Below are positions 52,230 to 63,264 of a stretch of DNA of 64,000 nucleotides, in pieces (position 1 is the stretch's first letter; the number at the start of each line of letters is the position of its first letter). The notes under the pieces are model-generated. The model was not told the origin of the DNA and ran no database searches. It saw nothing but the letters and a program-made list of their open reading frames with translations. This DNA is from Bettongia penicillata ogilbyi (taxonomy: Eukaryota > Chordata > Mammalia > Diprotodontia > Potoroidae): positions 2,770,265 to 2,834,264 of the forward strand of contig JAJHZJ010000751.1 in NCBI GenBank assembly GCA_023548195.1, in the 5' to 3' direction. Made by a program: the position numbers and the translations under genes.

Positions 52230-54055
52230 TCACTATTTGAGTACCAAGAGACCAGAAAGGAAGATCATCACATTCCCACCCCCAGAACTACTCCCCAGTT
52301 CTGGTGGGATATCTCCTACTTTGACTGCCTCCCAGTACATAAGCTGAAGTATTTGAATTGCCAGCAGATAAAAGGAGACTGCCAAGGTCATAAGCCCATT
52401 CTGTGAGGCCGGAGCAGACATTGGCTGCTGAGCTATTACAGTGACCCAGAAATTACATGCATTCATTTCTTTCTTTTTAGATAAAAGCACTTATGCTATA
52501 GCTATTCCCTGGCTCTTTTACAAGAGAAGAAAAAAAATCTTTTCTAGTGGACTCTTCTTTTTCTATGTGCGCCCTTTGTAATCTGTCTTGATTCTCTGCC
52601 AATATCACACTTTTTGTACTTTGTCTTTTAATCACCTAAGAAAAGAAATCTGACTCGGTATCTGTCCCTCTGAATCACAAACTACTCCTCCTTCATCTGG
52701 AGCTCCTAGGAAGAGGAGGAGGAGCTGGCAGTCCTTTTCCTTATGTTGGCTTCTGCCCCATCAATATAACTACCTTCACTCCTAACTCCTTTTTCATACT
52801 GTGTTATCATTCCAGAATCTGATTTGTTTCAACAGGACTTATTTGTGATGGCGAAAAAGCTTACAAATATGGTACTGTGTTTCTGTAACAAACATATATA
52901 GGTATAGATGTGTATATCTCTATACGTATGTCTACATTTGCACATACACATGTATATATGGGTACATAGATCCTAATTTGCATGCATCTTATCTATTGTA
53001 AACATTATATCACATACACATACACATGCATATATGTACATACATATACAGAGAGAAAGAAATACAAAAGAAAAAAGATAGCATATGTATATAGTTCTGT
53101 ATAAATAACTAAATATATACAATAGCTAATATATATTATTTTAAAAAGCCCTTCTTTAGGAGCATCTCACTGAAAGATATAAAAAAGTTAAATGCAAAGT
53201 GTCTCTACCGAGTGGCTAGTTTGTAAGATGTTCAAGTAGAATTTACTGACAAATTTTGGAGATTTGGGAGGGATGGAAATTAATACAATATTCTTCAATT
53301 ATACAGCTTCCAATTTTAAAATCTGTCATACAGACAAGTGACTTGGTGTGAACTTAAATATATAGGACCATAAAAACATCACAAACAGCAATTAAAACAA
53401 CTGCCAAGAAGAAAAAGTGAAAAACGAACAAAACAAAACAAAACAAAAAAACAAAAGAACAACAAAACAAAACAAAACCAAACCAGGAGAACCTGGACAT
53501 ATCACGAAATTCTAATGACTTGCCTTGGCCTCCAAATAAGGTGTAAGAACACATGTCCCTCCTTTCTCTGTCAATTTGGATAATTATGGTTATGGGACAC
53601 TTCATGATACTAGAGATACTAGACTTCTCTGATAGGTTGGTATTGAAGGAATTTTTAATCTTTTTTTAAAAAGTATTTGTTATCAAAGTAACTATTTGGG
53701 AAGTAGAGAGTGAGTGATATATTTGACCATACAAGTGGTATAAATATGGAATATCAATAAATGTATTCATTATTTAATCTCTATACTTTAGTCCTTTATG
53801 TGGTAGATTTACAACTCCAGTAGTCTATACAGCTGGTCACCACAGAATATAAATATGATTGTTTCTTTCCTGGCATGGATAGACATCTGATCTGGGATCT
53901 AGCCCACCTCATTTCCAAGGGAGATTTATAAATTTCCACTTTTGCAGAGAGTAAGAGAAGGGGTATATTAATATGACCAGCAGTTTAGCAGTGGAGAAGA
54001 AGTTAAAATTCAGTACTTCCATGATGGGCAATCTCTCCTTCATTTTCCTATCTCC
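52230..54055. other. Long unique stretch, no gene
   Basis: About 1.8 kb. 52890-53130 is rich in ATA/CATA repeats (AT-rich low complexity), and 53425-53477 is an (AAAAC)n run. Frames at 52221-52406, 52233-52490 (minus) and 53354-53605 (minus; through the (AAAAC) run) have no recognisable features. The minus-strand 60-codon frame 53909-54091 also lacks features. Confidence 0.45.
53425..53477. repeat. (AAAAC)n microsatellite
   Basis: About ten AAAAC-type units with small interruptions (AAAAAAAC, AAAAGAAC). Confidence 0.93.
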
Positions 54056-54059
54056 ATCA

Positions 54060-54180
54060 TGCAAAGGTGACATTGCACAGCCCTCCCTCACTTAAATTCA
54101 ATTTGCTTGCATGTCATGACATTTTCTCCTTAATGCCATGGTCCTCTTCAAGAATGAAGGACACACAATGATAATCTCCA
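54060..54180 (+). mobile_element. WSINE1-like 3' tail
   Basis: GGTGACATTGCACAGCCCTC, CCTCACTTAAATTCAATTTG, ATGTCATGACATTTTCTCC and ATGGTCCTCTTCAAGAATGA match the tail at 1705-1850. The tRNA head is missing. Confidence 0.75.
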
Positions 54181-54184
54181 ACGT

Positions 54185-54995
54185 GGGAATTGTCTTTCTT
54201 TAATTATATCAATCACAAATCAATCAAGAATTCAGAATAAAAACCACTTTCCCCAATCACTTACAAGGAAAGTATAAAAGTTTAATCTCTCCAGCTTGGA
54301 TCTTTCCCACTAAATTCTGGTTATAATAATGACATTCATGAATACCTCAGGAAAACTTTATTAACAAAAGCAGATAATCAGAAATTTGAGAAGGTGTACA
54401 GATTACAAGTAAGTGAAAAAAATCTAATAATTAATGAGCTCTTTGCATAAAGCCTGAGTTCCACTAAAAAAAAGAATAATCTTGATAGGAATGGAAGGAT
54501 CAGATCCATTGATCAGGCTCTAAGGTTGATAGGTGCTAGAAGTCCAATGTTATACTGGGAATCTGGTTCCCAAAGTAATTGCAACTTCAGTATGTTATTC
54601 AGAAGTTGATCTTTACTTCTCTGGATTGCTTCTTTCCAATTCTTTTTTCAAAGTACCCTTTCTCCACACATTCAGGTAATCAGCATTGTTATTACAGAAG
54701 ACTCTCACCCAATCAGAAGTTATATGTCTTTCTGTGTGAAACTGCCCTAGGTTTCAACAGCAATGGGATCACACTCTGTTTAGGCACAAGTAAACTTATT
54801 AAGTCATGAGGGAAATCATTTTCTATGCACCAAGCTGTAAAAAAACTTAGAAAAAGCTTAAGCCTATTCCAATGGACCATCTACTAGTTCATGTTGCCTT
54901 TGACTTTTGGCAGAAGAATTATGTTTTTGTTTCCCTTTTGAATAGATAGTTTAAGGTAGTGATTCTACAACTCTAGTTTCTTTAATGTATGTGTT
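54185..54995. other. Unique DNA
   Basis: About 810 bases with no recognised element or coding signal. Confidence 0.4.
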
Positions 54996-55001
54996 TGCAT
55001 T

Positions 55002-55002
<1 letters not shown>

Positions 55003-55041
<39 letters not shown>

Positions 55042-55110
55042 GAAATGGCAAACACATATATGTATATATATATATATATATATGAAATGACAAACACATA
55101 TATGTATTCA
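55003..55110. repeat. Tandemly duplicated AT-rich unit
   Basis: The segment ATATGAAATGGCAAACACAT is repeated as ATATGAAATGACAAACACAT, each copy flanked by (TA)n of 10-15 units. The unit is about 50 bases, with one visible base difference. Confidence 0.85.
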
Positions 55111-55319
55111 GTTAACCCCTCTCCCACAAGGGATTACATTATAACAAGGAAACCTAAAAACCTCAGCCCCCTTAAAGATCATTTTTTCACATTTATTTTG
55201 TAGTGCCAGGTACCAAGTCACCTATCATATATGAGATTATTTGTGATTTTTACAGGAAACACATAATAGAGGAAAATAAATGTTAAGTATAAAAAACTGA
55301 TACATCAAACAACAACAAG

Positions 55320-55605
55320 CAGTAGAACAACCACTGGATTTGGAGTCAATAGAACCTGATTTCAAATTCTAGCTCTTCCATTTACCTGTGTGACCTCAAA
55401 AAAGTCACTTGGAATTCTTGCCCTCAGTTTCCTCATCTATTAAATGACCTAGTAACAAGGTAGCCTCTAAAATCCCTTCTGATTCTAAATCTATAACCCT
55501 GTGAGGCCATAATCCCCTTATCTACAAAAGCAGGGGATTGAAGTTGAAGTTCTCTCATGTTTCTTTCAGCTCTGAAGCTGTGATCCTATGATCTGACCAG
55601 CTTCT
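55320..55605 (+). repeat. MIR fossil plus second MIR tail
   Basis: 55320-55510: GATTTCAAATTCTAGCTCTT, CTGTGTGACCTCAAAAAAGT and CTCAGTTTCCTCATCTATTA. 55515-55605: a separate tail (TTCTTTCAGCTCTGAAGCTG). Confidence 0.75.
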
Positions 55606-55964
55606 TACATTGGCTATCTTATTTTCTGACAACATTAACTAATCACGTTTCTCTAGTGAGAACTCATTCCTGGAGATTAAAGTGATGGTACTGACTTGCA
55701 CTTACATTAAGGTATTTTCTTTCATTAAATATAAAGATGTCTAATTCATTGTCTTGCTGTGGCCAAATAATATATCACCATTGGCCAGCTTATTGGGGAT
55801 GTGCTTTTATATTTCTTAGTTGGGATTGAAGTCGTAGAATGATAGCTCTAACCAGAGCTTATATTTCATTGAAGAAGCCTTTGAATGTCTCCCTATGCCA
55901 CAGTTCTCTCTGAAATAAAGAATTATTTTGAACATTATTATTTTCTCCACAAGAAGCATTATAG

Positions 55965-56110
55965 TATACTGAACAAGGAGATCTCAAAGTAAGGAAGATG
56001 TAGGTTCAAGGCTTGCCACTGATACATACTGACTCTGTCACCCTCAGAAAATCACATAATCCTTTCTACTGCTCTAGGCAAACCTCTAAGGCTGTAAATC
56101 TTACAACAAT
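55965..56110 (+). repeat. MIR fossil
   Basis: ATTATAGTATACTGAACAAG head, GTAGGTTCAAGGCTTGCCAC and ACTGACTCTGTCACCCTCAG in order. Confidence 0.6.
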
Positions 56111-56114
56111 TGCT

Positions 56115-56928
56115 GATCTTCTCATCTGGAGTTCCCTATGATTTCAAAAGAATCTTGTAATAATGCCACATGGCTGAAACTCAGTTTCTGAGGAATTCAA
56201 TTTGAGTATCACAAGAAAGGAAATGGAGGATTCAAGGTAGAAAATCCATTCAAAATGAGAATTTGTTCAAGCAAAACAGAATAAAATATATCATCAGAAA
56301 GATGTTAATGCCTAAGGTAGGTGGAGAATACTGACCAGTTATTTAATGAGAGTTATGGAAAAATCAAAGGACAGGATGGCCCATGTATTTGCTTAATATC
56401 CTGTGATCATTAAAGATGTGGCAGCAACACCCCTGTAGAGGATTTTGAGAGATCACCCATAACAGTTGTAATGAGCAGTAAAGGATAACATTAGATCTGT
56501 TGGAGAGAATATCCACATCAATGAGATCACAGATCTACCAAAGTTCTCCAAGCTATATTAGTTTTATCTTGCCCTTGACGTCTGGCTATAGAATTTATCC
56601 TTAGTGTATGGCTTAAGTTCCTCTTATGTGAAACTGGTAAGATGCATTGAAATAGACTCTTTGACCCCCTTTTGTCTTCCAGAAATATGATGCTTTTGAC
56701 TGATATTTGAGTGTCCACCATGTATAGGGTGTAGGACACACACCATTTAACTTTACCCAGTGAGAACTTTGAGGACAATAAAATTCTACATTGAAGTAAA
56801 ATTGTATGTATTCATGGTATTCTAAAACACTGCAGGTCAAATCATGACATGCTGAAAAAGAATAACATATTTGTTTGATGTCTTACAGGTTTAAAACCTT
56901 TTTCAAAATGATTTTTTATTATCAACTT
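56115..56928. other. Unique DNA
   Basis: About 810 bases. The two overlapping minus-strand frames (56527-56778 and 56613-56840) show no recognisable domain. Confidence 0.4.
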
Positions 56929-56944
56929 AAGAAATCATCAATAA
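56929..56944 (+). repeat. Target-site duplication, left (HAL1-B)
   Basis: AAGAAATCATCAATAA, repeated exactly at 59590-59605. The preceding CTT/AAG context fits the L1 endonuclease preference. Confidence 0.93.
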
Positions 56945-57518
56945 GGGGGTGGATCCAAGATAGTGTAATAACAGCATGAACTTACTGGAGCTTTCCCTCC
57001 AAATCCAGTCAAATACCTGTAAAAAAAAAATGAGTCTGAACAAATTATGGAGCTGCAGAACCTACAGAAAGACAGAGTGAAGCAAATTTCCATTCCAAGA
57101 CAGCCCAGAAGATTGATGGGAAACATCTGTCATGCCCCCCGGGAGTGAAGCACAGTTTAGTCTGGGCCATGATAGCACAGTCTGGACCTGAGCAGTCTTG
57201 GGGGTACTGAATCTCTGACACCTGTGGCAGTTTCCAGACTTCAAGATCCCAAAACATCAAGGACAAATTGGAAAGTTAGTGGAAAAAGCCTGTGGGACCT
57301 GCATAAAATAGGAGAGTGATCTAGCCCCAGTCCCAGGGCAGAGAAGGGTGGAGGAGCCCGTGGTAGCCACAGCAGGGGCAGTGGTAGCAACTGTTTCTGG
57401 AGTGCTAGGCCCACAGACTGTGGGGGGATTGAGGGGCTGATAGTACAGCCTCCACCCCCACTGGAAGCAGAGAATGACCATGACAAAGAGCTCAAAAGTC
57501 AAGTAAATAGCTGGGGAA

Positions 57519-58556
57519 ATGAGGAAAAACTGGAAAAAGAACTAGACTATAGAATGTTACTTTGGTGACAAGGAAGACCGAAACATACATCCAGAAGGAG
57601 ACAACAAAGTCAAAGCTCCTATATCCAAAGCCTCAAAGAAAAATATGAATTGGTTTCAGGCCATGGAAGAGCTCGAAGGAGATTTTGAAAATCAAGTTAG
57701 AGAAGTAGAGCAAAAGTTGGGAAGAGAAATGAGTGGTGCAAGAAAATCATAAAAAATTAGTCAACTGCTTGCTGAAGGAGAGACAAAAAATGCTGAAGAA
57801 AATAACACTTTAAAAAAGACTAAACCAAATGGCAAAAGAGATCCAAAAAGTCAATGAGGAGAAGAATATCTTAAAAAAGAATTGGCCAAATGAAAAAGGA
57901 GATCCAAAAGCTCACTGAAGAAAATAATTCCTTAAAGATTAGAATGGAGCAGATGGAAGCTAATGACTTCATGAAAAATCAAGAAATTATAAAACAAAAC
58001 CAAAGGAATGAAAAAAATAGCAGACAATGTGAAATAACTCATTGGAAAACAACTGACCTGGAAAATAGATCCAGGAAAGACAATTTAAATATTATGTGAC
58101 TACCTGAGAGATACGCTCAAAACAAGAGCCTAAACCTCATCTTTCCATAAATGATCAAGGAAAACTTCCCTAATATTCTGGAACCAGAGAGTAAAATAGA
58201 TATTGAAAGAATCTACTAATTGCCTCCTAAGAGAGATCCCCAAAGGAAAACTCCTAGGGAATATTTTAGCCAATTTCCAGAGTTCCCAGGTCAAGGAGAA
58301 AATAGTGCAAGCACCCAGAAAGAAATAATTTGAGTATTGTGGAAATACAATCAGGATAACACAAGATCTTGCAGCTTGTACATTAAGATATCAAAGGGTA
58401 TCATGGAACATGATGATATTCCAGAAATTGAAGCAGCTAGGATTAAAACCAAGAATCACCTACCCAGAAAAACTGAGTGTAATACTTCAAGGGAAAAAAA
58501 ATGGTCATTCAATGAAATAGAAGACTTTCAAGCATTCTTGATGAAAAGAAAGAGCT
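57519..58556 (+). pseudogene. HAL1-B ORF1, inactivated
   Basis: Readable in three frames. The coiled-coil part is recognisable at 57660-58000 (MEELEGDFENQVREVEQKLG-like; ENNSLKIRMEQMEANDF at about 57917-57967). The RRM part follows at 58055-58100 (LENRSRKDNLNIM) and the C-terminal part at 58337-58556 (YPEKL-like segment, then EDFQAFLMKRKS). Frameshifts near 57735, 57880 and 58015 and several stops, such as the one after LNIM near 58100, break it. Its intact C-terminal ending shows what HAL1-A lost. Confidence 0.85.
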
Positions 58557-59589
58557 GAATTGAAAATTTGACTTTCAAATATGAGAATCAAAAGAATGAG
58601 AAGGCAAACAGGAAAGAGAAATAATAAATGACTTATTAAAGTTGAACTGTTTACATTTCTGCAAGGAAAGACAATACTTATAATTCTTGAGACTTTTATC
58701 AGTATTAGGGTAGTTGGAGGTATTTATATACATTTAGACAGAGGGCTCAAGGTGAGTTGAATAGGAAGGGATGTTATCTAAAAAAAATAAAATGAAGGAG
58801 TGACAGAGGAATATATTGGGAGAACAAAGGGAGAAATAGAATGGGGCAAATTATCTCACATAAAAGAGGCAAGAGAAAAAGCTTTTTCAATGAAGGAAAA
58901 GAGTGGGGAGGTGAGAGGAATAGAGTGAACTTTACTTTCATCACATTTGACATAAGGAGGGAACAACATCCACACTCAAGTTGGCATGAAAATCTGTCTT
59001 ACACTACAGGAAAGAAGGGGGAGAAGGGGATAAATGGGGTGGGAGCATGATAGAAGGGAGGACAAATGGTGGGGAGAATTAGAAGCAAACACTTTTGAAG
59101 AGGGATAAGGTCAAAAGAGAGAATAGAATTAACGGGGGGCAGGAAAAGATGGAGGGAAATAATAGTCTTTCACAATATGACTGTTATGGAAGTGTTTTGC
59201 ATAGCTACACATGTATACCTTATATTGAATTGTTTACCTTGTCAGTGGGGATGGGTGTGGAAGGAGGAAGGGAGAGAAGCTGGAACTCATAGTTTTAAAA
59301 ATGAATGTTAAAAATTGCCTTTACATGCAACTGGGAAATAAGATATGCAGGCAATGAGGTAGAGAAATCTACCTTGCCCTACAATAAAATATAAGGAATG
59401 GGGATAATAGAAGGGAGGGGTATGATAGAAGGGAGGGTAGATTGGGGTAAGGAGTAAACAGAATGCACACAGTTTTGGGGTGGGTAGAAGGGAGAGATGG
59501 GGAGGAAAATTTGGAACTCAAAAATCTTGTGTCTCGTGGAATGTTGAAAACTAAAAACAAATACATAAATTTAAAAGAAAAAAAGAAAA
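58557..59589 (+). other. HAL1-B 3' UTR with tandem L1-like tails
   Basis: Shows the double-tail arrangement most clearly. GAAGCTGGAACTCATAG at about 59276-59292, followed by an L1-tail-like AAAAATGAATGTTAAAAATTGCCTTTACA and GCAACTGGGAAATAAGATAT (59330-59348), precedes a second GGAAAATTTGGAACTCAAAA (59503-59522) with the final A-rich end. HAL1-A has both at matching places. Confidence 0.72.
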
Positions 59590-59605
59590 AAGAAATCATC
59601 AATAA
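59590..59605 (+). repeat. Target-site duplication, right (HAL1-B)
   Basis: Exact copy of 56929-56944, directly after the element's A-rich tail. Confidence 0.93.
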
Positions 59606-59774
59606 ATATAAATATTTCAAAATATAAAAAAAACAAAATGAGGTAGCATATAAAAGCAAGGATTTCTGTTATATGCATTATGCCTTAGTGTATTTTAAGT
59701 TTAACAAAGTAGTAACACAATTGCATGCCATTTTTGCTTTCTTCTAGCTTTTAAAATGTTTAATTAATGCTCTT

Positions 59775-59940
59775 TTCCTTCCTTCCCTCTTTCCTTCTTT
59801 CTTCCTTCCTTCCTTCCTTTCTTTTCTTTCTTATTTCTCTCTTTCTTCCCTCCCTCCCTTTCTTCCATACCTCCTTTTCTTCCCTCCCTGTTTCCCTCCC
59901 TCCTTCCCTTTCTCCCTTCCTTCCTTCTTTCTTTCTCTAT
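59775..59940. repeat. (CCTT)n/(TTCC)n pyrimidine tract
   Basis: Imperfect tetranucleotide tract with CCCTCC and TTTC interruptions. The Leu/Ser/Phe-rich frame over it is an artefact. Confidence 0.95.
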
Positions 59941-60047
59941 AGCCTATACCACCTAGCTACCTCAAATATACATAGACCAGCTTATTTCCAGGCTCTACCC
60001 TTTTGAAATGACTTAGATAAGCTTGACAGCATCCCAAGAAAGAAAAT

Positions 60048-60330
60048 AAACATTGGTGAAGGGATTCAAGCCAATTCCATATGAAGCTTGTCTGAAAGAA
60101 CTGGAAGAATCCAGCCTAGAGAAGAGGAAACTTATGAAGACAATGATAGCTGTATTCAGATACTTGAAAGGTGGTCATGTGAAAGAGGGATTGTCCTTTT
60201 CTATTTGGCCTCAGAAAGCAGAACTAGCAGAAATGGGCTTCAGCTTTTTCTTCCGTAAACTAAATATGGTGGACTAGATGACCTCTAAGGCACCTTCCAG
60301 TTCTTAATTATGAATCTATAATTATCATGC
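60048..60330 (+). repeat. L3/CR1 LINE 3' end
   Basis: GAAAGAACTGGAAGAATCCA, GCCTAGAGAAGAGGAAACTT, TATTCAGATACTTGAAAGGT, GGCCTCAGAAAGCAGAACTA and TAGATGACCTCTAAGGCACC match the CR1/L3 3' region closely. The 74-codon frame here is a fossil. Confidence 0.8.
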
Positions 60331-60344
60331 AAATAAATGAGGAT

Positions 60345-60465
60345 ATTAAAATAAAACATTTAGTATCTGCCAGGCTGGATACTAGGCTCTGGGGAGTCAA
60401 AAAAAAAATTCTTCAGAAAGTTTATATTTTACTGGAGAGACATGATAAAAGATCTCTTGTTCAAA
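60345..60465 (+). repeat. Ancient repeat start segment
   Basis: TTTAGTATCTGCCAGGCTGG, ATACTAGGCTCTGGGGAGTC and AGTTTATATTTTACTGGAGA match the start module of the repeat at 37540-38175. Confidence 0.55.
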
Positions 60466-60711
60466 TGCAGATAGTAGCAAATCTGAGAAAAAAAAATCAA
60501 CTTTGAATGACTTTAGAAATCAACTTTGAATGACTTTAGAACTCTGTCCAATACCCTTATCACGGATGATTCCTGAAGACCCCTGAGGCTGCAGGTTCTA
60601 TTGCATCCTAACAAAGAGGTGGCAGATTCAAGGTACAGATTGAGACCTACATTTTTGGCTCTGACAAGGGAATAAATTTGTTTTGCTTGCCTAGGAATAA
60701 TTGACATACGT

Positions 60712-60950
60712 AGACGCACAGAGGATAGAGGTATAGATCTGGATTCGGGAAGACCTGAGTACAAATCCAGCCTCAGATAGTCGTGTGGCCCTGAGCAATT
60801 TATTTAATCTCTGTTCCTTATCTGTAAAATGGTGATAATGACATTACTTGCCTCCCAGGATTGTTGTGGTGACAAATAAGTTAATATATGTGAAGCACTT
60901 TGCAAATGTGAAAATGCTATATAAATGTTAGCAATTACAATCCTATCTTA
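60712..60950 (+). mobile_element. Ther1/MIR-like SINE
   Basis: GACGCACAGAGGATAGAGGT head, GAGTACAAATCCAGCCTCAG, AAAATGGTGATAATGACATT, CCAGGATTGTTGTGGTGACA and AAGCACTTTGCAAATGTGAA in order. Confidence 0.8.
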
Positions 60951-61059
60951 ACATAATTTTGATTTTCTTTATCTTTTTTCATGAGGAATGGGTGGGTCAT
61001 GAAAAGGAGATAAAATAAATACTTGTAAAGTAATAAAGACAATAGTAATTTTAAGTGTT

Positions 61060-61570
61060 CTTATTCAAGGTGATGACATCACTTTTTATGCTCTCCTTAA
61101 ATTCCAGAGAAAGTTTCTGGGCCATAAACCTTGAGCTTCCTGTCACTTATAGGCTGTTCCAACCACGGGCTGACTTAAAACCAGCTCAAGGGTGGTGGCT
61201 CTGGTTTGAAAGCCTGTCAGGAGACTGGGGATTATCTAGATTGTCCCTCAAATTTAAAACAACCTTTGGTATGCCCTCTCAGTCTCCACTGAACCTCCAG
61301 GAATCTACTGGCAAACATTTTGCATTCTGGTCCCCCGCTCTCGTATAGCACAGCTATTAATAATGTCCTTGCCTCTCAGTGTGACAGGATGTACTGCTCT
61401 TGGGCCCTTCACCTTTGAAGTGAAATGAAATCCTCTGGCTTTCATTTGCCTAATGAAAACCTCAGCCCAAAAGCTGTCCCATTCCGGAACCCATATGGAG
61501 CCTGGTAATCTAGTGCTGGCATGAGCCACCATCTGCTGGCCCTGTATTGAGAGTCCTTGTTTAAATTTGA
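61060..61570. other. Repeat-free block with a CTCF-like site
   Basis: About 510 bases with higher complexity and GC than the surroundings (CCAACCACGGGCTGACTTAA, CCCCCGCTCTCGTATAGC) and no transposon signature. Open frames (61055-61348; minus 61305-61532) show no protein family. A plausible conserved regulatory segment, by appearance only. Confidence 0.4.
61526..61539 (-). promoter_or_regulatory. CTCF-like motif
   Basis: The minus strand reads CCAGCAGATGGTGG, which matches the vertebrate CTCF core CCASYAGRKGGCRS at 13 of 14 positions (C to T near the end). Single-motif evidence; occupancy unknown. Confidence 0.35.
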
Positions 61571-61798
61571 ATCAGGTGCTAACTATTGGAATGGGAAGCA
61601 GACCCGTCACCCAGAGGAAATCCTTCTCCCTCTTCTTCACCTCCTGGTTATATGATATTCAGGGTGTCCATCCAGTGTCACATTATGTATGGATTGGGAC
61701 CAGTTTGTTGTTAGGAGTCCCAAATCACAAAACTTTTACATTGAGAGAGTGCTAAAAGAATGTATCTCCTTGCCTCTTGGGGCCCCTCACAGAGATAT
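61571..61798. other. Unique DNA
   Basis: About 230 bases. A 62-codon frame has no features. Confidence 0.4.
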
Positions 61799-61799
61799 T

Positions 61800-62170
61800 C
61801 AGTAAAGAATGCTGTATTTGGAGTCCTAAGATATGTTTTCAAATTACACTTCGGTCACCTACTACCTATGTGACAATATACTAGTAGTCACTTTACAATT
61901 CAAGACCTTAGTTTTCTCATTTGTAAAATGACAGTGCTGGACTATATAGCACCTACGGTCTTTTCCAGGTCTAAATCTTTAAGATTTGCAAAGCTTTGTA
62001 CACATGTTATCTCATTCAGGCTTCACAACAACCCTGATGTTGTAGGTGCTCCTATTATTATCATTTTACAGATGAGGAAACTGAGGGTCACACAGCTAGT
62101 TAGTGTCTGCAGTCATATTAGAACACAAGTCTCCCTGACTCCAGATCCAATGAACTATGCATTGTTCCCC
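61800..62170. repeat. Two abutting MIR copies, head to head
   Basis: 61800-61985 is sense (ATTTGGAGTCCTAAGATATG, TTTTCTCATTTGTAAAATGA, CACCTACGGTCTTTTCC). 61990-62170 is antisense (ATCTCATTCAGGCTTCACAA, TTTTACAGATGAGGAAACTG, GGGTCACACAGCTAGTTAG). Confidence 0.8.
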
Positions 62171-62174
62171 CTAC

Positions 62175-63010
62175 TTGATAGCTTCTGGAGTCCCTTTTAT
62201 CTTGAGCTAGTTCTGGGATCTTTTGATCAACTAGGGATATGTTGACTAAGTCCAACACTTGTTCCTATGGAAATCATGAGTAATTCTGCCTTAATAATAA
62301 GAAAAAAAATCCTACCCAAAGCTTAGAGAGCTGCTGAAGGAGAGTGGGTCCTAAAACAGATGTTTCTGTGTAGGAGCCTATGACCTTCTCTCCCTGTTCT
62401 AAACATCCAAAGGGAGTGGTAGCTGTCAGGGTCAGGAGAGGAGGTGGTTCTCAGATGGCGGTGTAAAACAATCATCTTCAAGTGGATGATCTGATCTGTG
62501 TACAGGGATATGGTGTTAGTTACAGTCAAGTCAGGAGACTGAGACTGGAAGTCAAACAAAGTTAAAACAAAATCAGTGTGAGGGGAAGAGTCATGGAGGG
62601 AAGCAAAGATGAAAGTCTGAGAGAAAACATCTGTGCATAGTGCAAAGGCTCATGGGGAAGGAGGGAAAGAAAGCGACAGTGAGTTTTCTAGTAGGCTCTC
62701 TGGTGCACATGGGGTATATTCTAAATTGTCTTCTTCCACCCCCATGGCTCTCTGGTGATGGAATGCTCACAGTCATGACCGCCATCATTGTGAATTTGGT
62801 TTGCTACATATCTCTTTGTTCTGACTTGAGCTGACAAAAGTGAGAAAGGGTCTATAGAAGGCAAGAAGGCAGTGGTTGAAAGTTACATTCTGGGTGAGAC
62901 CTTCACTACTAGTTCAGCTTGGTTCAGGGCTGTTCTCATCAGAGTCTAAAGAGAGAAGGTGGTCAAAGGGATAGAGATGGTTTACTTGCTGAGCATAAGC
63001 TGCCTTTTTA
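62175..63010. other. Unique DNA, no gene
   Basis: About 835 bases. Overlapping frames on both strands around 62323-62834 (65-78 codons) show no recognisable domains or splice context. Confidence 0.4.
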
Positions 63011-63014
63011 TCTC

Positions 63015-63262
63015 TCCAGGCAGCACCATGCATGGAATGTTGGGTCTGGAGACAGGAAGATCTGAGTTCAGCTTCAGACGTTTATTAGTTGTGTGACCCT
63101 GAGTAACTTATTTAACCTCTTTTTGACTCAGTTTCCTCAACTGTAAAGTAATAATACCACCTACCTCCCAAGATTGTTGAGAGGATAAAAATGGGGTAAT
63201 ACCTGGAAAGACCTTAACACAATGCTTAACCAAGAGTAACCGCTTAATAAATGTCTATTTCC
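63015..63262 (+). mobile_element. Ther1/MIR-like SINE
   Basis: CCAGGCAGCACCATGCATGG, GAGACAGGAAGATCTGAGTT, GTTGTGTGACCCTGAGTAAC, CTCAGTTTCCTCAACTGTAA and CTCCCAAGATTGTTGAGAGG in order, ending TTAATAAATGTCTATTTCC. Confidence 0.82.
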
Positions 63263-63264
63263 TT

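Larger units (their letters stand above)
56945..59589 (+). mobile_element. HAL1-B: complete ORF1-only L1 derivative
   Basis: 2645 bases with a perfect 16-base duplication at both ends, in the same orientation as HAL1-A. Start GGGGGTGGATCCAAGATAG parallels HAL1-A's GGTGGGAGGAGCCAAGATGG. The 5' UTR (to about 57518) has few CpGs, so it is probably older. A broken ORF1 (57519-58556) is followed directly by the same 3' UTR as HAL1-A (GAACTGTTTACATTTCTGCA, GGAAAGACAATACTTATAAT). No ORF2. The 12.5 kb between the two copies is unrelated and their TSDs differ, so they are separate insertions. Confidence 0.92.

Noticed and set aside
57241..57502. Two overlapping Pro/Ser-rich minus-strand frames
   Set aside because: They fall inside the HAL1-B 5' UTR in antisense and overlap each other.
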